Assembly (NCBI GenBank): GCA_025936175.1 | Contig: JAICTV010000008.1 | Span: 1-50,568, forward strand | Source of the DNA: Phycisphaerae bacterium | GTDB lineage: Bacteria; Planctomycetota; Phycisphaerae; Tepidisphaerales; Tepidisphaeraceae | Direction: 5' to 3' | DNA length: 50,568 bases | Part shown: positions 19,701-27,437 of the stretch, piece by piece | Numbering within the stretch: the first letter of the stretch is position 1 | How the letters are laid out: every line of letters begins with the position of its first letter | Notes under the pieces: model-generated | The model's input: the letters and a program-made list of their open reading frames with translations, nothing else | What the model was told of the DNA's origin: nothing | The model's database searches: none | Position numbers and translations under genes: made by a program

Positions 19701-21539
19701 AACCAGCTCTATCGCAAGTACCGCGACGTGATCGACAAGCCGCGCGTGATCGAGGCGATGGCGCATTGCTATCTCGCGCTTCCCGGCGGTGTGGAGGTGG
19801 CGATCGGCCGATTGAACGAAGGCGTAAAGGCGCTGCAAGGCACCGCGCAGATTGCGCGTCCGCTGCGCCTGCCCGATGGGAGCACGATCGAAGACGTCAG
19901 CTTCGGCGCGGCGGTCGAGCTGCTGCAGAAGTACGCGGCGCGGCTGGAGCAGGCGTCGCTGCCGGATTTCCGTCTGCCTCGACAGGAACCGGGACACAAG
20001 CCCAAGCCGTTCCTCCCGGAGACGCCCGAAACGATCATCCGCGATGTCGACGCGCTGGTGCTTCCACCGCCGCACGAGCTGCGCGCGCTCACGCGCAACG
20101 ACCGCGTCGTTACCTGGAGCAAGAGCACCGGGATCGCCATTTATCCCGTCGGCGCGGGGGAGCCCGCGGCGCGCGCCGAATCGGCGAAGTTCGCGTCCAA
20201 GCCGTTCGGCGTCTGGGTCGGCGATGATCTGGTCGCCTGGAACGGGGAGAAGGTCGCGTTGATTCGCGGCGACAACGGTTTGATCGTCTGGCAGCAGGAG
20301 GTGAAATCACTCGCTCCCGCCGACATGCCGCAGAACGATGTCGAAATCGCGCGGGTCACCGATGGCGACGACGCGCCGGCGGCGGCGGGCGGGCCGCAGG
20401 TCATCGTCGGCCCGGGCGCTGCGATCCTGGACAACCAACAAGTGCAATTCGCACGGCGGCAGCGGCTTCAGCTTTTGCTGGCGCAGCAGCAGCAACAGCA
20501 GATGCGCGCTGCCGCAGGAGGCGGCGACGGCGCCGCCGAGCACATCGCACACCTTCGCCCGGTCGGCGACCGCATCGTCGTCGGCACCACTACCGGTCGT
20601 ATCGCGGCTTTCGAATTGAACAACGGCAAGATCGCGTGGCAGACGCGCGTCGGCGATTCGGCGCTGCTGCAGATGGTCGCCTCCGACGACTTCGTCGCCG
20701 CGCGCTTCAACGACGATTACGGCATGCAGATCGTCGCGCTGGACGCCTTCAACGGGCTTCCGGTCATGCGCCGCGGCTACGCCAGCACCGACGGGCAGCT
20801 TCCGCTCAACATGGCGCTCGCCGCCGACGGAACCCTCGTCTGGACCTTGCCCGATCGCCTGTGCGCCAAGGACCTGTTCGATTCCGGCAAGGCGCTGAAG
20901 TTCGGCGACGGTCCCGCCGGCAATGCGGGCAACGCCATCTTCACCGGAATGGCCCTGCCCGAACAGCTCATCATCGCCTCCGGTCGGATCTTCGCGTTGA
21001 GCGACGGCGGGCGGATGGTGCGCGAGTATTCGACCGAGTCCGGGTTGGTTCCGGATTCGGACAAGAATCTTCCGACGACCGATGCGAGCACCTATCTGCG
21101 CACCGTCGGCACCCAGATGTACGTCATCTCGCTTCACCAGGTGCTGCCGGTGAACATCGATCCGCTGAAGAAGAACCCGCCGACCTGGTCGCCGCCGCCA
21201 AGTTCGTATCGTCCGCCGTGGCTGGTTGACGCCTTCATCGGCAAGATGCACTTCGTCGCGCTGGATCAACCGGGTGGAAACGCAAACCAGCCGCCGCCCC
21301 GCGCGGCGAGCACCCACTACCGCCTGCTGGCGTACGGGCGTTATCGTGGCGGCGAGTCCGAGAGCTTCAAGATGGACCAGGACCCCGACATCGTGGTCCC
21401 TGCGGGCATCGACCAGTGGCAAGGCGTCGAAGGCGGCTTCTATTATCACGCCGGCGATCGCACCGCTCGCTTCCTCAAAGGCGCCGGCCCCGCCGCGTCG
21501 GACGCGGCCACCAAACCGACAACCGCCGCGTCCAAATAA
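16767..21539 (+). CDS. Very large secreted PQQ-propeller / TPR protein
   Basis: A 1590-residue exported protein with signal peptide (cleavage near ALA-Q, residues 22-23). By eye, it has TPR-like helices to about residue 250, a first set of PQQ-like β-propeller blades with [17 protein letters not shown] repeats (about 250-760), a second TPR-like helical block (about 760-1080), and a second propeller (about 1090-1530) with the clear blade [22 protein letters not shown] Gln-rich run lies near residue 1240. PQQ-like propellers without quinone enzymes are usually scaffolds, as in BamB. Real cofactor binding is not indicated. It follows mtnP closely; its role is unknown. Confidence 0.85.
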   Translation: MTLRIEAIVVTALLAAAPVALAQRAFGPGPSDRARQSVYVRDSAVAGEKLALAERMERLKEWDKSADVYQEIVQKYADRVVPTATAENGITTRYSSVVLEVQRRLGKWNDDGLRVYRGRYEAPAAALLESAGSDDVAALNRVIQLYFATDAAKTAALRLMELYIENGEFSAAAWIGQRLLDNHPGLGADVAKVIFRTALALHLAGDEEAARAKLDDLKKNHAGAVGRVRGRDVVLADELGKMLASPPPVARGGADADSWPIFGGDASRGRVPNANGQPGAKVAEIPVVRSRALPMPADRRRATDDADKRSRELGLGLGIMPSVDRGELFYQDNKRVYAASVDSGLPLPGWAITYGTGARQRFASKNEALEATGNLQMTVTVSDNAVLAVLGQPAPRTLDEAAGVVVSTHESHLDCLDRTSGAVKWSIWPRQFPESQKDLRTLDLSGSPLVVGDNVYVCARGGKPMQFEDAYVLCFNLADGKLRWSCYLASGNAPGDNFNGIPPVLSDVVSHLAYAGGRVYACTNLGAVAAVDAYAGTIAWLSVYPKQPATPNYMGGFQGQGVQVNLPGSRKPWAQNPVIVRDGKVFALPTDSDNLFILDAGSGEQIKRIPTAEFDDADTLLGVLRDKLLIASLSQVFCVNWSIYDAQKPDNNRAWYARISPPTGDPNVTDKDDKDTIRGRAFVTHESVFVPTRWNIRRLQMSDGRVVEVYPKNGAWPSGQGPGNVLVTQDQVIVAGSDSIDIYSDLSLARAKLDQQIAAAPNDPTPRLKYAETLFAAGQFDPAVQKLDEAIGLLGGMNAMRPGAERDRAFSRALTFAERFVDPKAGASDPSRAAAMYDRAGAAAYSPAQQVAYRLSRARFSRNQHDFASEVRLYQEILSSPQYRGVNVPAEDGSGMTLASLIAESSIRERLKSDPSAYQPFEQAATEAFAKAKQANDPAQMLAVAQTYPNARVAPQAMLAAADAYEATGQLRPATQVLNQLYRKYRDVIDKPRVIEAMAHCYLALPGGVEVAIGRLNEGVKALQGTAQIARPLRLPDGSTIEDVSFGAAVELLQKYAARLEQASLPDFRLPRQEPGHKPKPFLPETPETIIRDVDALVLPPPHELRALTRNDRVVTWSKSTGIAIYPVGAGEPAARAESAKFASKPFGVWVGDDLVAWNGEKVALIRGDNGLIVWQQEVKSLAPADMPQNDVEIARVTDGDDAPAAAGGPQVIVGPGAAILDNQQVQFARRQRLQLLLAQQQQQQMRAAAGGGDGAAEHIAHLRPVGDRIVVGTTTGRIAAFELNNGKIAWQTRVGDSALLQMVASDDFVAARFNDDYGMQIVALDAFNGLPVMRRGYASTDGQLPLNMALAADGTLVWTLPDRLCAKDLFDSGKALKFGDGPAGNAGNAIFTGMALPEQLIIASGRIFALSDGGRMVREYSTESGLVPDSDKNLPTTDASTYLRTVGTQMYVISLHQVLPVNIDPLKKNPPTWSPPPSSYRPPWLVDAFIGKMHFVALDQPGGNANQPPPRAASTHYRLLAYGRYRGGESESFKMDQDPDIVVPAGIDQWQGVEGGFYYHAGDRTARFLKGAGPAASDAATKPTTAASK

Positions 21540-21560
21540 CCGATATTTTTGTCCGCTGTA

Positions 21561-21588
21561 TTGTTTCGACAATGCGACGGCGTATAAT
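21561..21588 (+). promoter_or_regulatory. σ70-type promoter for the nifU-like gene
   Basis: TTGTTT (21561-21566), a 16-base spacer and a perfect TATAAT (21583-21588) lie just after the propeller-gene stop. The predicted start leaves a leader of about 13 bases containing GGAGA before ATG 21608. It is the best -35/-10 pair noticed in the window. Confidence 0.7.
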
Positions 21589-21607
21589 TCGCCCCGGAGA
21601 CGTCATT

Positions 21608-21874
21608 ATGCCCGCTACCACCGCGCCGACCGCCGTCCAGAATCCCCCGCTCCGCGATCGCGTTCAAGGCGTGATCAACCTGATCCGCCCGGCGGTGCAG
21701 GCGGACGGCGGGGACATCGAGCTGGTGGACGTCACCGGCGATGGCGTCGTCTCCATCCGCTTTCACGGCGCCTGTCACGGCTGCCCGAGCAGCACGATGA
21801 CCCTGCAAATGGGCATCGAGCGCAACCTGCGCGACAAGGTGCCGGAAGTCACACAAGTCATCCCTGTCGCGTGA
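21608..21874 (+). CDS. NifU-like C-terminal domain Fe-S scaffold protein
   Basis: An 88-residue stand-alone NifU C-terminal (Nfu) domain that carries and delivers [4Fe-4S] clusters. The core is [18 protein letters not shown], and the cluster-binding CxxC is C56-HG-C59 in [15 protein letters not shown]. The frame is open upstream into the propeller gene, but ATG 21608 follows a good promoter and GGAGA. Its stop overlaps the tadA start (GTGA). It could serve the Fe-S proteins in this neighbourhood, such as succinate dehydrogenase and the radical SAM enzyme, although that link is inference. Confidence 0.92.
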   Translation: MPATTAPTAVQNPPLRDRVQGVINLIRPAVQADGGDIELVDVTGDGVVSIRFHGACHGCPSSTMTLQMGIERNLRDKVPEVTQVIPVA

Positions 21875-22353
21875 GCGCGAGCGCGCCGCAAAACCAAATC
21901 TGGATGCGCGCGGCGATCGCCGAAGCGAACAAGGCTCTGGCCGCGGACGAAGTGCCGATCGGCGCGATCGTCGTTCATGAACCTGCGCAGAAGGTTATCG
22001 GCCGCGGGCACAATCGGCGCGAGACGGATCACGATCCGACCGCGCACGCGGAGATCATCGCGCTGCAACAGGCCGCACGCGAGCTCAAGAGCTGGCGACT
22101 GATCGATTGTGCTCTGGTCGTCACGCTGGAACCGTGTCCGATGTGCGCGGGCGCGATCGTGAACGCGCGCGTGCCGCGATTGGTCTACGGCTGCGCCGAT
22201 CCGAAAGCGGGCGCGGTGCGGACGCTGTATCGCCTTTGCGAAGACGATCGGCTGAACCATCGCGTCGTCGTGGAGGAAGGCGTCCTCGCCGATGAGTGCG
22301 CCGAGCTGCTGAAGAATTTCTTTCGCCGCCAGCGCGCGATGGGGAAGAAGTAG
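21871..22353 (+). CDS. tadA: tRNA(adenine34) deaminase
   Basis: A 160-residue zinc deaminase that converts A34 to inosine in tRNA-Arg(ACG). The zinc and proton-shuttle motif is H59-A-E61 in PTAHAEI, and the second motif is PCPMC with C89 and C92. I chose GTG 21871 because it overlaps the preceding stop by 4 bases and yields the [13 protein letters not shown] start that aligns with other TadA proteins; ATG 21904 would cut the first helix. The frame open far upstream to 21226 lies inside the propeller gene and is not used. It is translationally coupled to the Nfu gene. Confidence 0.95.
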   Translation: MSASAPQNQIWMRAAIAEANKALAADEVPIGAIVVHEPAQKVIGRGHNRRETDHDPTAHAEIIALQQAARELKSWRLIDCALVVTLEPCPMCAGAIVNARVPRLVYGCADPKAGAVRTLYRLCEDDRLNHRVVVEEGVLADECAELLKNFFRRQRAMGKK

Positions 22354-22362
22354 TCGCGGACG

Positions 22363-22368
22363 TATAAT
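22363..22368 (+). promoter_or_regulatory. Perfect -10 box just upstream of the kinase-like gene
   Basis: TATAAT within CGTATAATTCG, the same 10-base context as at the nifU promoter (21581-21590). The GTG start at 22380 begins 11 bases after the box, which would leave almost no leader. No good -35 is seen. Confidence 0.5.
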
Positions 22369-22379
22369 TCGCCACGATC

Positions 22380-23186
22380 GTGGCGGAGGCGGCGGACAAA
22401 CATCTCTCCCTGGATCAGCCGGGGAAGCGGCCACCGGCTTATTCCATGCGCGCGCTCGGGAAGAAGAATCTCCCTGAGACGCTGGACCTCGACGGCGTCA
22501 CCTGGCGGCTCACCCGGACGCACAAGCACGACTTTTGGGCCGTCACCGGCTTCTACGAGAACGGCCACGGCGAACGTGCCGTGCTGAAGATGGGCCGGAC
22601 CGAGCCTTTCGCCGGCGTGCCGTTCGAATGGGTCGGCCGCTGGCTGTGCAGGCGCGAGATCCGCTTCTACACCCGCTTGAGCGATCTGCCGAACGTGCCG
22701 ACGGTCATCGGGCGCGTCGGGCTGACAGGGTTCCTTCACGCCTTCGCGCCCGGTGCGCCGCTGAGCAAAGAACGGCCGGTGCCGGACGGGTTTTTCGATC
22801 ACCTCCGCGGCCTCATGCTCGAATTGCACCGTCGCGGCATCGCTTACGTGGACGCGAACAAGCCCGAGAACATCCTGCTCGGCGACGACGGGCTCCCGCA
22901 TCTGATCGATTTTCAGATCAGTTGGGATCTGCACGAGCTGGGCGGCAACTTCGTCAACCGCTGGTTCCTCCGCCGCCTCCAGCGCGCCGACATCTATCAC
23001 GTGCTGAAGCAGAAGAAGCGCCTGCGTCCGGACGAGCTGACGGAAGGCGAGCGGGAAGCGGTCGCGCGGCGCAGCAGTCTCGTTCGGATTCACCGTGTGA
23101 TCAGCAAACCGTACTTCAAGCTTCGCCGCAGCACGTTTAAACGGTTGCGCGAATCGGGGAGATTGCTTCCGGAGGGAAGCAAGTGA
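22380..23186 (+). CDS. Kinase-like protein of the InaA/WaaP lipopolysaccharide-kinase type
   Basis: A 268-residue protein with a small protein-kinase-like fold. ATP-lobe features include AVLKMGR (candidate lysine). The catalytic loop reads YVDANKPENILL with D158 and N162, and the metal loop is LIDFQ (D177), where DFQ replaces DFG. Such atypical loops are seen in WaaP/InaA/Kdo kinases, which phosphorylate lipid A core sugars, and in RIO/ABC1 kinases. The C-terminus is basic. The start could be GTG 22380 or ATG 22446; the TATAAT box at 22363 favours the first as a nearly leaderless message. Substrate unknown. Confidence 0.72.
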   Translation: MAEAADKHLSLDQPGKRPPAYSMRALGKKNLPETLDLDGVTWRLTRTHKHDFWAVTGFYENGHGERAVLKMGRTEPFAGVPFEWVGRWLCRREIRFYTRLSDLPNVPTVIGRVGLTGFLHAFAPGAPLSKERPVPDGFFDHLRGLMLELHRRGIAYVDANKPENILLGDDGLPHLIDFQISWDLHELGGNFVNRWFLRRLQRADIYHVLKQKKRLRPDELTEGEREAVARRSSLVRIHRVISKPYFKLRRSTFKRLRESGRLLPEGSK

Positions 23187-23206
23187 ACGTTTGATCTCCG
23201 TTGGAG

Positions 23207-23253
23207 GTTATCCTGGGACCGTCGCGCTTCTTAACAAACCCTCTCAGGATGAC
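23207..23253. repeat. Degenerate inverted repeat of the GTCATCCTGAG family
   Basis: GTTATCCTGGGA (23207-23218) and TCTCAGGATGAC (23242-23253) are inverted with 10 of 12 matches. The word GTCATCCTGAG is shared with the element at 44058-44141 and is close to that at 37131-37198. It lies just after the kinase-like gene. Confidence 0.5.
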
Positions 23254-23275
23254 GGTGCGGGATTTTCAAAGCATG

Positions 23276-23311
23276 CAAAACAAAAAGCGGCGCGAGTTTC
23301 GCTCGCGCCGC
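23276..23311 (-). terminator. Strong terminator for the sorting-tail protein gene
   Basis: Arms 23287-23296 and 23302-23311 pair perfectly over 10 bases around a 5-base loop. In the minus transcript they are followed by TTTTTGTTTTGC. Confidence 0.88.
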
Positions 23312-23346
23312 GCATCCATCCTTCCCAATCGATCGTTGCGGATGTG

Positions 23347-23982
23347 CTAGAGGATCCGCGGAAGCCGCCGGATCTGCCGGAAGACGCCGATTCCGCCCAG
23401 CATCGTCAAACCCGTCCAGACCGCCGCGGGCAGCGGGATGACCGCGCCGACGACCTGTCCGGTGAACGTGCCGTTCTGGGTGGTGAAGACACGATAGCGG
23501 AACTGGCCGTCGCCGTTGTCGCCGATCGTGCCGAGGTCGGTCGTGAACTGGACGCTGTCGCCGCTGGTTTGGAACGGGAGCAGCGCTTTGACCGGGCCCC
23601 ACCCGCCGGAGTTCGAGCCGCCGTCGCCGCTGGGGCTGCGGACGGGGAGGCCCTTGCCTTCGAAAATCTCTCCGCCGCGAACGACCGCATCGACGTCGTT
23701 GAAGCCGATCGTGCGGCCCATGCTGGTGGAGTCGGCGTCGATCTCGTACTGGAACGCGTCGGGCTGGCCGTTGTCGACCGCGACGAAGTCGGGCTTCTGA
23801 TCGAAGGTGAGCGTGAACGTCGCGCTGTTCTTGGCGCGGTCGACGCTGACGCTGTTCGAGACGATATGGAAGTCGACGGGATCGGCGTTGGCGTGCGAGA
23901 CGATGCCGACGGTGGCGAAGACGCAAGCGGCTCCCGCCGCGGCGGCTGCTGATGATGACCTGCGGACGCGCGTGCGACGCAT
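23347..23982 (-). CDS. Secreted protein with PEP-CTERM-like (PLPAA) sorting tail
   Basis: A 211-residue exported protein. The N-terminus is basic (MRRTRVRR) followed by an Ala-rich hydrophobic core and cleavage near HANA-D. The middle is β-rich and polar with Asp/Asn/Gly. The C-terminus reads VIPLPAAVW, then a hydrophobic helix and a basic end (RQIRRLPRIL). This is the tripartite layout of PEP-CTERM/VPLPA sorting signals, processed by an exosortase in the inner membrane. No exosortase is encoded in this window. It stands alone and ends at a strong terminator. The middle domain is not recognised. Confidence 0.82.
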   Translation of the reverse strand: MRRTRVRRSSSAAAAAGAACVFATVGIVSHANADPVDFHIVSNSVSVDRAKNSATFTLTFDQKPDFVAVDNGQPDAFQYEIDADSTSMGRTIGFNDVDAVVRGGEIFEGKGLPVRSPSGDGGSNSGGWGPVKALLPFQTSGDSVQFTTDLGTIGDNGDGQFRYRVFTTQNGTFTGQVVGAVIPLPAAVWTGLTMLGGIGVFRQIRRLPRIL

Positions 23983-24067
23983 GAGGGCTCCTCAACTGCG
24001 TGCGTGCAGAACTCGTGCAGCGGCGCCGTGCTCGGAACATCCCTGTGCGCGAGACGCCGCTCTGAGC

Positions 24068-24073
24068 TATAGT
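24068..24073 (+). promoter_or_regulatory. Possible -10 box (TATAGT) for galE
   Basis: CTATAGTCG lies 44 bases before ATG 24118. The -35 region is weak. It is in the short gap between divergent genes, so it is a plausible galE promoter. Confidence 0.4.
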
Positions 24074-24117
24074 CGTCGCGACTTCAACCGACACTTGAAT
24101 ATTGGAGCGTGGTAAAG

Positions 24118-25110
24118 ATGAACGTGCTGGTCGCCGGCGGAGCGGGGTATATCGGTTCACACACAGTCAAGCGGCTCAAGGAGGCGGGCCATGCGCCGGT
24201 CATTTACGACAACCTCTCGCGCGGGCATCAGCAGGTCGTGGAGATCCTCAAAGTTCCCGCGGTATTCTCGGACCTGAACGACCGCACCAAGCTCACGCAA
24301 ACCCTGCGCGATCACAAGATCGACTGCGTCATGCACTTCGCCGCGTACGCGTACGTCGGCGAGAGCGTCGAAAAGCCGCTGATGTACTACTGGAACAACG
24401 TCGCCACGACCATCGCGGTGCTGCAATGCATGCAGGAGGTCGGCGTGAGCCGTTTCGTTTTCAGCAGCACTTGCGCGACCTATGGCGATCCGGAGCGCGT
24501 GCCGATCACGGAGGATGAGCCTAAGCGTCCCGTCTCGCCCTACGGCCGATCGAAGCTGATGGTCGAGCAAATCCTGGCGGATCAGATCATCGCGAATAAA
24601 AATTTCAGCTTCGCCGCGCTGCGGTACTTCAACGCCTCGGGCTGCGCGCTCGATGGAACGATCGGCGAGGATCACGACCCGGAAACACACCTGATTCCCG
24701 TGACGATTCAGGTCGCGATGGGCCTTCGTCCCGCGCTGCAGCTCTTCGGCACCGATTACCCCACGCCGGACGGAACGAACGTGCGCGACTACATTCACGT
24801 CGAAGACCTGGCGGATGCTCACATCCTGGCGATGGAGAAGCTCAAGCCGGACGAGCCGATTTACCTGAACCTCGGCACCGGCCGCGGGTTCAGCAACCGC
24901 GAGATCATCGCGACGGTCGAGAAGGTGACCGGGAAGAAGGTCGCCGTAGAGGAAGGCCCCCGCCGGGCGGGTGACGCGGTCGCACTCTACGCCGATCCAT
25001 CGAAGGCCAGGCAGGTCCTCGGCTGGGAAGCGAAGCACAAGGACCCCGAGACGATCATCCGCTCGGCGTGGAACTGGTTCAGCAAACATCCCAAAGGATA
25101 CAAAGGCTGA
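24118..25110 (+). CDS. galE: UDP-glucose 4-epimerase
   Basis: A 330-residue extended short-chain dehydrogenase that interconverts UDP-glucose and UDP-galactose with bound NAD+. The Rossmann motif GGAGYIGS sits at the N-terminus, and the catalytic pair is Y142/K146 in SPYGRSK, with the Ser/Thr in FSSTCATYG. A GTG at 24109 is possible, but GGAG at 24104-24107 is correctly spaced only for ATG 24118. It supplies UDP-galactose for envelope polysaccharides or glycosylation. It stands alone, divergent from the sorting-tail gene and followed by an inverted-repeat element. Confidence 0.94.
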   Translation: MNVLVAGGAGYIGSHTVKRLKEAGHAPVIYDNLSRGHQQVVEILKVPAVFSDLNDRTKLTQTLRDHKIDCVMHFAAYAYVGESVEKPLMYYWNNVATTIAVLQCMQEVGVSRFVFSSTCATYGDPERVPITEDEPKRPVSPYGRSKLMVEQILADQIIANKNFSFAALRYFNASGCALDGTIGEDHDPETHLIPVTIQVAMGLRPALQLFGTDYPTPDGTNVRDYIHVEDLADAHILAMEKLKPDEPIYLNLGTGRGFSNREIIATVEKVTGKKVAVEEGPRRAGDAVALYADPSKARQVLGWEAKHKDPETIIRSAWNWFSKHPKGYKG

Positions 25111-25135
25111 CAGAGCTCTCTCTCGACCCTCTGCT

Positions 25136-25261
25136 GCAGGGGCGAGGCCGGCCTCGCCCGCATTTGCGAATCGCGCATTTTGCGCCAGATCCGAAGAGTC
25201 TTCTTCGCCCTTTGCTTGTCGTCGCAATCCGAAGAGAAGGCGAGGCCGGCCTCGCCCCTAC
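25136..25261. repeat. Pair of inverted GC-palindromes at the end of the HNH-repeat gene
   Basis: Arms 25136-25158 and 25239-25261 are inverted copies (22 of 23 matches). Each contains the self-palindrome GGCGAGGCCGGCCTCGCC, so either arm can fold alone or with the other. The right arm contains the TAG stop of the minus-strand gene at 25258-26010. Confidence 0.85.
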
Positions 25262-26010
25262 CTTCGTTTCAGATTGATGCGAGCCGCATCCCTCGCGGCG
25301 GTGAAGGTGCCAAAGAGCCGCACGGCCGCGCCGTAAAGCGCGGGATCTTCCCGTCGCACGGCCGAGTCGGCCAGGTGCTTCCCTTCGCGTTTCGCGGATT
25401 TCAGCGCTTCGATGACGTCCTTCCTGGTCCACGCGCGTCGACGGCGGACGTCGTCGGGATTCACCTTCGCCGCCCGCAGCGCGCGGTCGTAGCTGCCGAA
25501 ATGACGAACCGCCGCCGCGTGTAATCCTGAATCGTCCTGCTGGATCGCGCCGCTGTTGAGCGGCTCATCGTCCATCGCGCGGGCGCGGAGCTCGAAGGCG
25601 ACGGTGTTGCGGTCCCAGCGGCGATAGCGGCTGACGTCGTCCGCATCGAGCCCGGCGGCGGAGAGCGCGCGGTCCCATCGTCCGAACAATCGCGGCTGCA
25701 GGCTTGCGAACGCGGCGCGGCCGAGCTCGTCGCGGCGCTTCGTCACCGCCGACCAGTGCAGATCGTCCCCGGCGCGACGCGCTTCCTTGATCAGCCGGAT
25801 GATCGCCTGCTTTGTCCAGCGCGGGCGTCGGCTGACGACGGCGTAGTCGATCCCCGCCGCTTCCACCGCCGACCGGTATGATCCGAAGTGATATGCCGCC
25901 GCCGACACCAGCGACTGTTGTTTCCCCGCCAGCGCGTTGTACGAGAGGTTCGCCCCCTTTTTATACAGGCGTTTGAGCTCGGCCTTGATGCGGGGTTTGT
26001 CCCAGACCAT
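25258..26010 (-). CDS. Protein of four homing-endonuclease-associated (HNH-type) repeats
   Basis: A 250-residue basic protein built of about four tandem ~55-residue repeats. Each repeat has a helix pair ending in FGSYRSAVEAAGID, FGRWDRALSAAGLD, FGSYDRALRAAKVN or FGTFTAARDAARIN. Each is then followed (in the first three) by an RRxRWTKQAIIRLIKEA-like basic helix. This matches the pattern of the homing-endonuclease-associated repeat (HNH_repeat), a putative DNA-binding module. No nuclease motif (HNH or LAGLIDADG) is present, so it may be a stand-alone DNA-binding protein. Its stop codon lies in an inverted-repeat arm. The family call is from pattern memory. Confidence 0.72.
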   Translation of the reverse strand: MVWDKPRIKAELKRLYKKGANLSYNALAGKQQSLVSAAAYHFGSYRSAVEAAGIDYAVVSRRPRWTKQAIIRLIKEARRAGDDLHWSAVTKRRDELGRAAFASLQPRLFGRWDRALSAAGLDADDVSRYRRWDRNTVAFELRARAMDDEPLNSGAIQQDDSGLHAAAVRHFGSYDRALRAAKVNPDDVRRRRAWTRKDVIEALKSAKREGKHLADSAVRREDPALYGAAVRLFGTFTAARDAARINLKRR

Positions 26011-26083
26011 ACGTGGCGGCGCTCGCCGGTTGAAAGTTACTGGGTCTGATGGAATCGCTCAATGTGCGGAATTGCGCCATCGA

Positions 26084-26185
26084 GTCGTCGGGGCATCGAG
26101 TCATCGGGTCATTGAGCCATTGTGGAATGCGACGTAGCGTCGGTATCAATGACTCAATGACCCGATGACTCAATCACTCAATCCC
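26084..26185. repeat. Octamer-periodic inverted repeat containing the truB start codon
   Basis: Left half: four 8-base units near GTCATTGA (26084-26115). Right half: five units near TCAATGAC (26146-26185), the reverse complement. A perfect 19-base inverted match pairs 26098-26116 with 26153-26171. ATG 26165 of truB lies in the third right-hand unit. Confidence 0.8.
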
Positions 26186-26872
26186 ATCAGCGGCGTGATC
26201 AATCTGGATAAGCCGGCGGGCATTTCTTCGGCTCGCGCGGTCGATCAAGTGAAGCGGCTTCTGCCGCGGGGGACGAAGATCGGCCACGCCGGGACGCTCG
26301 ATCCCTTCGCCACCGGGGTGCTTCTGCTGCTGATCGGAAAGGCCACAAAGCAATGCGAGCGGCTGATGGACCAGCCCAAGCAGTACCAGACCACGATCAA
26401 GTTCGGAGCCACGACCGCGACCGACGATCCGGAATCACCCGAGCAGCCGTGGCCACAAGCGATCGTGACGCCCGTCTCCGTCGAGCAGATTCAAGGCAGG
26501 CTGCCGATGTTCACCGGCGCGATTCAGCAGCGTCCGCCGGCGTACAGCGCGATGAAGATCGACGGACGGCGCGCGTATGACGTCGCGCGGCGCGGCGGGG
26601 AGGTGAAGCTCGAGCCGCGAACGGTACACGTCTACGGCATCGAGCTTCTCGACTTCTGCTGGCCGCTGCTTCGCCTGCGAATTGACAGCGGCCGCGGGAC
26701 GTACATCCGCTCGATCGCGCGCGATCTGGGCGAAGCGCTGAACGTCGGCGGCTATCTGACGCAGCTCCGCCGCATGCGCGTCGGGGAGTTCTCGATCGAC
26801 TCCGCCGTCATGATCGAACGATTACAAGCCGACGGCGTTGATGCGCATCTGCATCCGATCGCGGCAAAATAA
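26165..26872 (+). CDS. truB: tRNA pseudouridine(55) synthase
   Basis: A 235-residue enzyme that isomerises U55 of the tRNA T-loop. The N-terminal signature GVINLDKPAGISS is followed by GHAGTLDPFATG with catalytic D46; RGTYIRSIARDLG is also typical. It is the short TruB form without a PUA-type tail. ATG 26165 lies within the octamer repeat and would add MTQSLNPIS; GTG 26195 would give a start (VINLDKPAG) closer to other TruB proteins. No Shine-Dalgarno sequence is visible for either. I keep the ATG but regard the first ten residues as uncertain. Confidence 0.93.
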   Translation: MTQSLNPISGVINLDKPAGISSARAVDQVKRLLPRGTKIGHAGTLDPFATGVLLLLIGKATKQCERLMDQPKQYQTTIKFGATTATDDPESPEQPWPQAIVTPVSVEQIQGRLPMFTGAIQQRPPAYSAMKIDGRRAYDVARRGGEVKLEPRTVHVYGIELLDFCWPLLRLRIDSGRGTYIRSIARDLGEALNVGGYLTQLRRMRVGEFSIDSAVMIERLQADGVDAHLHPIAAK

Positions 26873-26895
26873 AAACCGTCCCGCAAAAGGGACGG
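26866..26895 (-). terminator. Terminator for the cold-shock gene
   Basis: CCGTCCC (26876-26882), loop GCAAAA and GGGACGG (26889-26895) form a perfect stem. The minus transcript continues TTTTTATTTTG. It overlaps the end of truB on the other strand. Confidence 0.88.
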
Positions 26896-26932
26896 CTCAT
26901 TCGATGTTGCGCGTTGCGGCGTCGCCGAGCAC

Positions 26933-27136
26933 TTACTTCGGCACCACCTTCGTCGCCTTGAGTCCCTTCCCGGACGACTCGGCCTCGTACTCGACCGATT
27001 GCCCTTCCTTGAGGCTCTTGAACCCATCCATCTCAACGGCCGAGAAGTGCACGAAGACGTCGTCGCCGCCTGAATCGTCGGCGATGAATCCGAATCCCTT
27101 CTGGTCGTTGAACCATTTGATCTTGCCCGTAGCCAT
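26933..27136 (-). CDS. Cold-shock domain protein (CspA family)
   Basis: A 67-residue single cold-shock domain that binds single-stranded RNA or DNA and acts as an RNA chaperone. The RNP1 motif KGFGFI is at 13-18 and RNP2 VFVHF at 27-31, after the standard [10 protein letters not shown] start. ATG 27136 has AGGAG eight bases upstream; the frame upstream of it is not coding. A promoter-like pair about 150 bases upstream would give a long 5' untranslated leader, as is usual for regulated csp genes. The gene ends at a strong terminator. Confidence 0.96.
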   Translation of the reverse strand: MATGKIKWFNDQKGFGFIADDSGGDDVFVHFSAVEMDGFKSLKEGQSVEYEAESSGKGLKATKVVPK

Positions 27137-27288
27137 AGCCCCGACTCCTACGTGTTCGACGCACGCCGGCCGAGTCGCTCCCACGCGACACGTCTTGCGC
27201 GTGACACCGTCCGACGCCCCGGGGTTTGCGACATCGCATCCGCGCGGGGCTGAACCTGGTGCCCGAGGTTCAGCGATATGCGACAAAA

Positions 27289-27315
27289 ATCATAGCGAAA
27301 CGCTTGTTTTCGCAA
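27289..27315 (-). promoter_or_regulatory. Likely csp promoter with long leader
   Basis: On the minus strand TTGCGA (27315-27310), a 15-base spacer and TATGAT (27294-27289). Transcription would begin near 27282, leaving a leader of about 146 bases before ATG 27136. The spacer is shorter than ideal. Confidence 0.5.
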
Positions 27316-27380
27316 TGAGTAAAGTTACTAAGGGGTTTACTTCACACAGCGCAGGCGTAGAGCGGGCGGGCGGGTTTCCC

Positions 27381-27386
27381 TATAAT
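27381..27386 (+). promoter_or_regulatory. -10 box (TATAAT) for the sdhC-dinB-sdhA operon
   Basis: CCTATAATCC lies 51 bases before GTG 27438. The -35 region is not clear. A leader of about 45 bases carries a good Shine-Dalgarno sequence. Confidence 0.55.
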
Positions 27387-27437
27387 CCGCCGCGGCTTCG
27401 AATTTCGAGGCAAAACACCGAAGGTCAGGAGACAAGC

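Larger units (their letters stand above)
27137..27437. other. Intergenic region between csp and sdhC (301 bases)
   Basis: It holds the csp leader on the minus strand (27137-27282), the divergent promoters described separately, and the sdhC leader with AGGAG at 27427-27431. No small ORF or structured RNA beyond the csp leader is clear. Confidence 0.6.

Noticed and set aside
26084..26185. Possible CRISPR-like array
   Set aside because: Units are 8 bases, contiguous and inverted, without spacers of regular length or cas genes.
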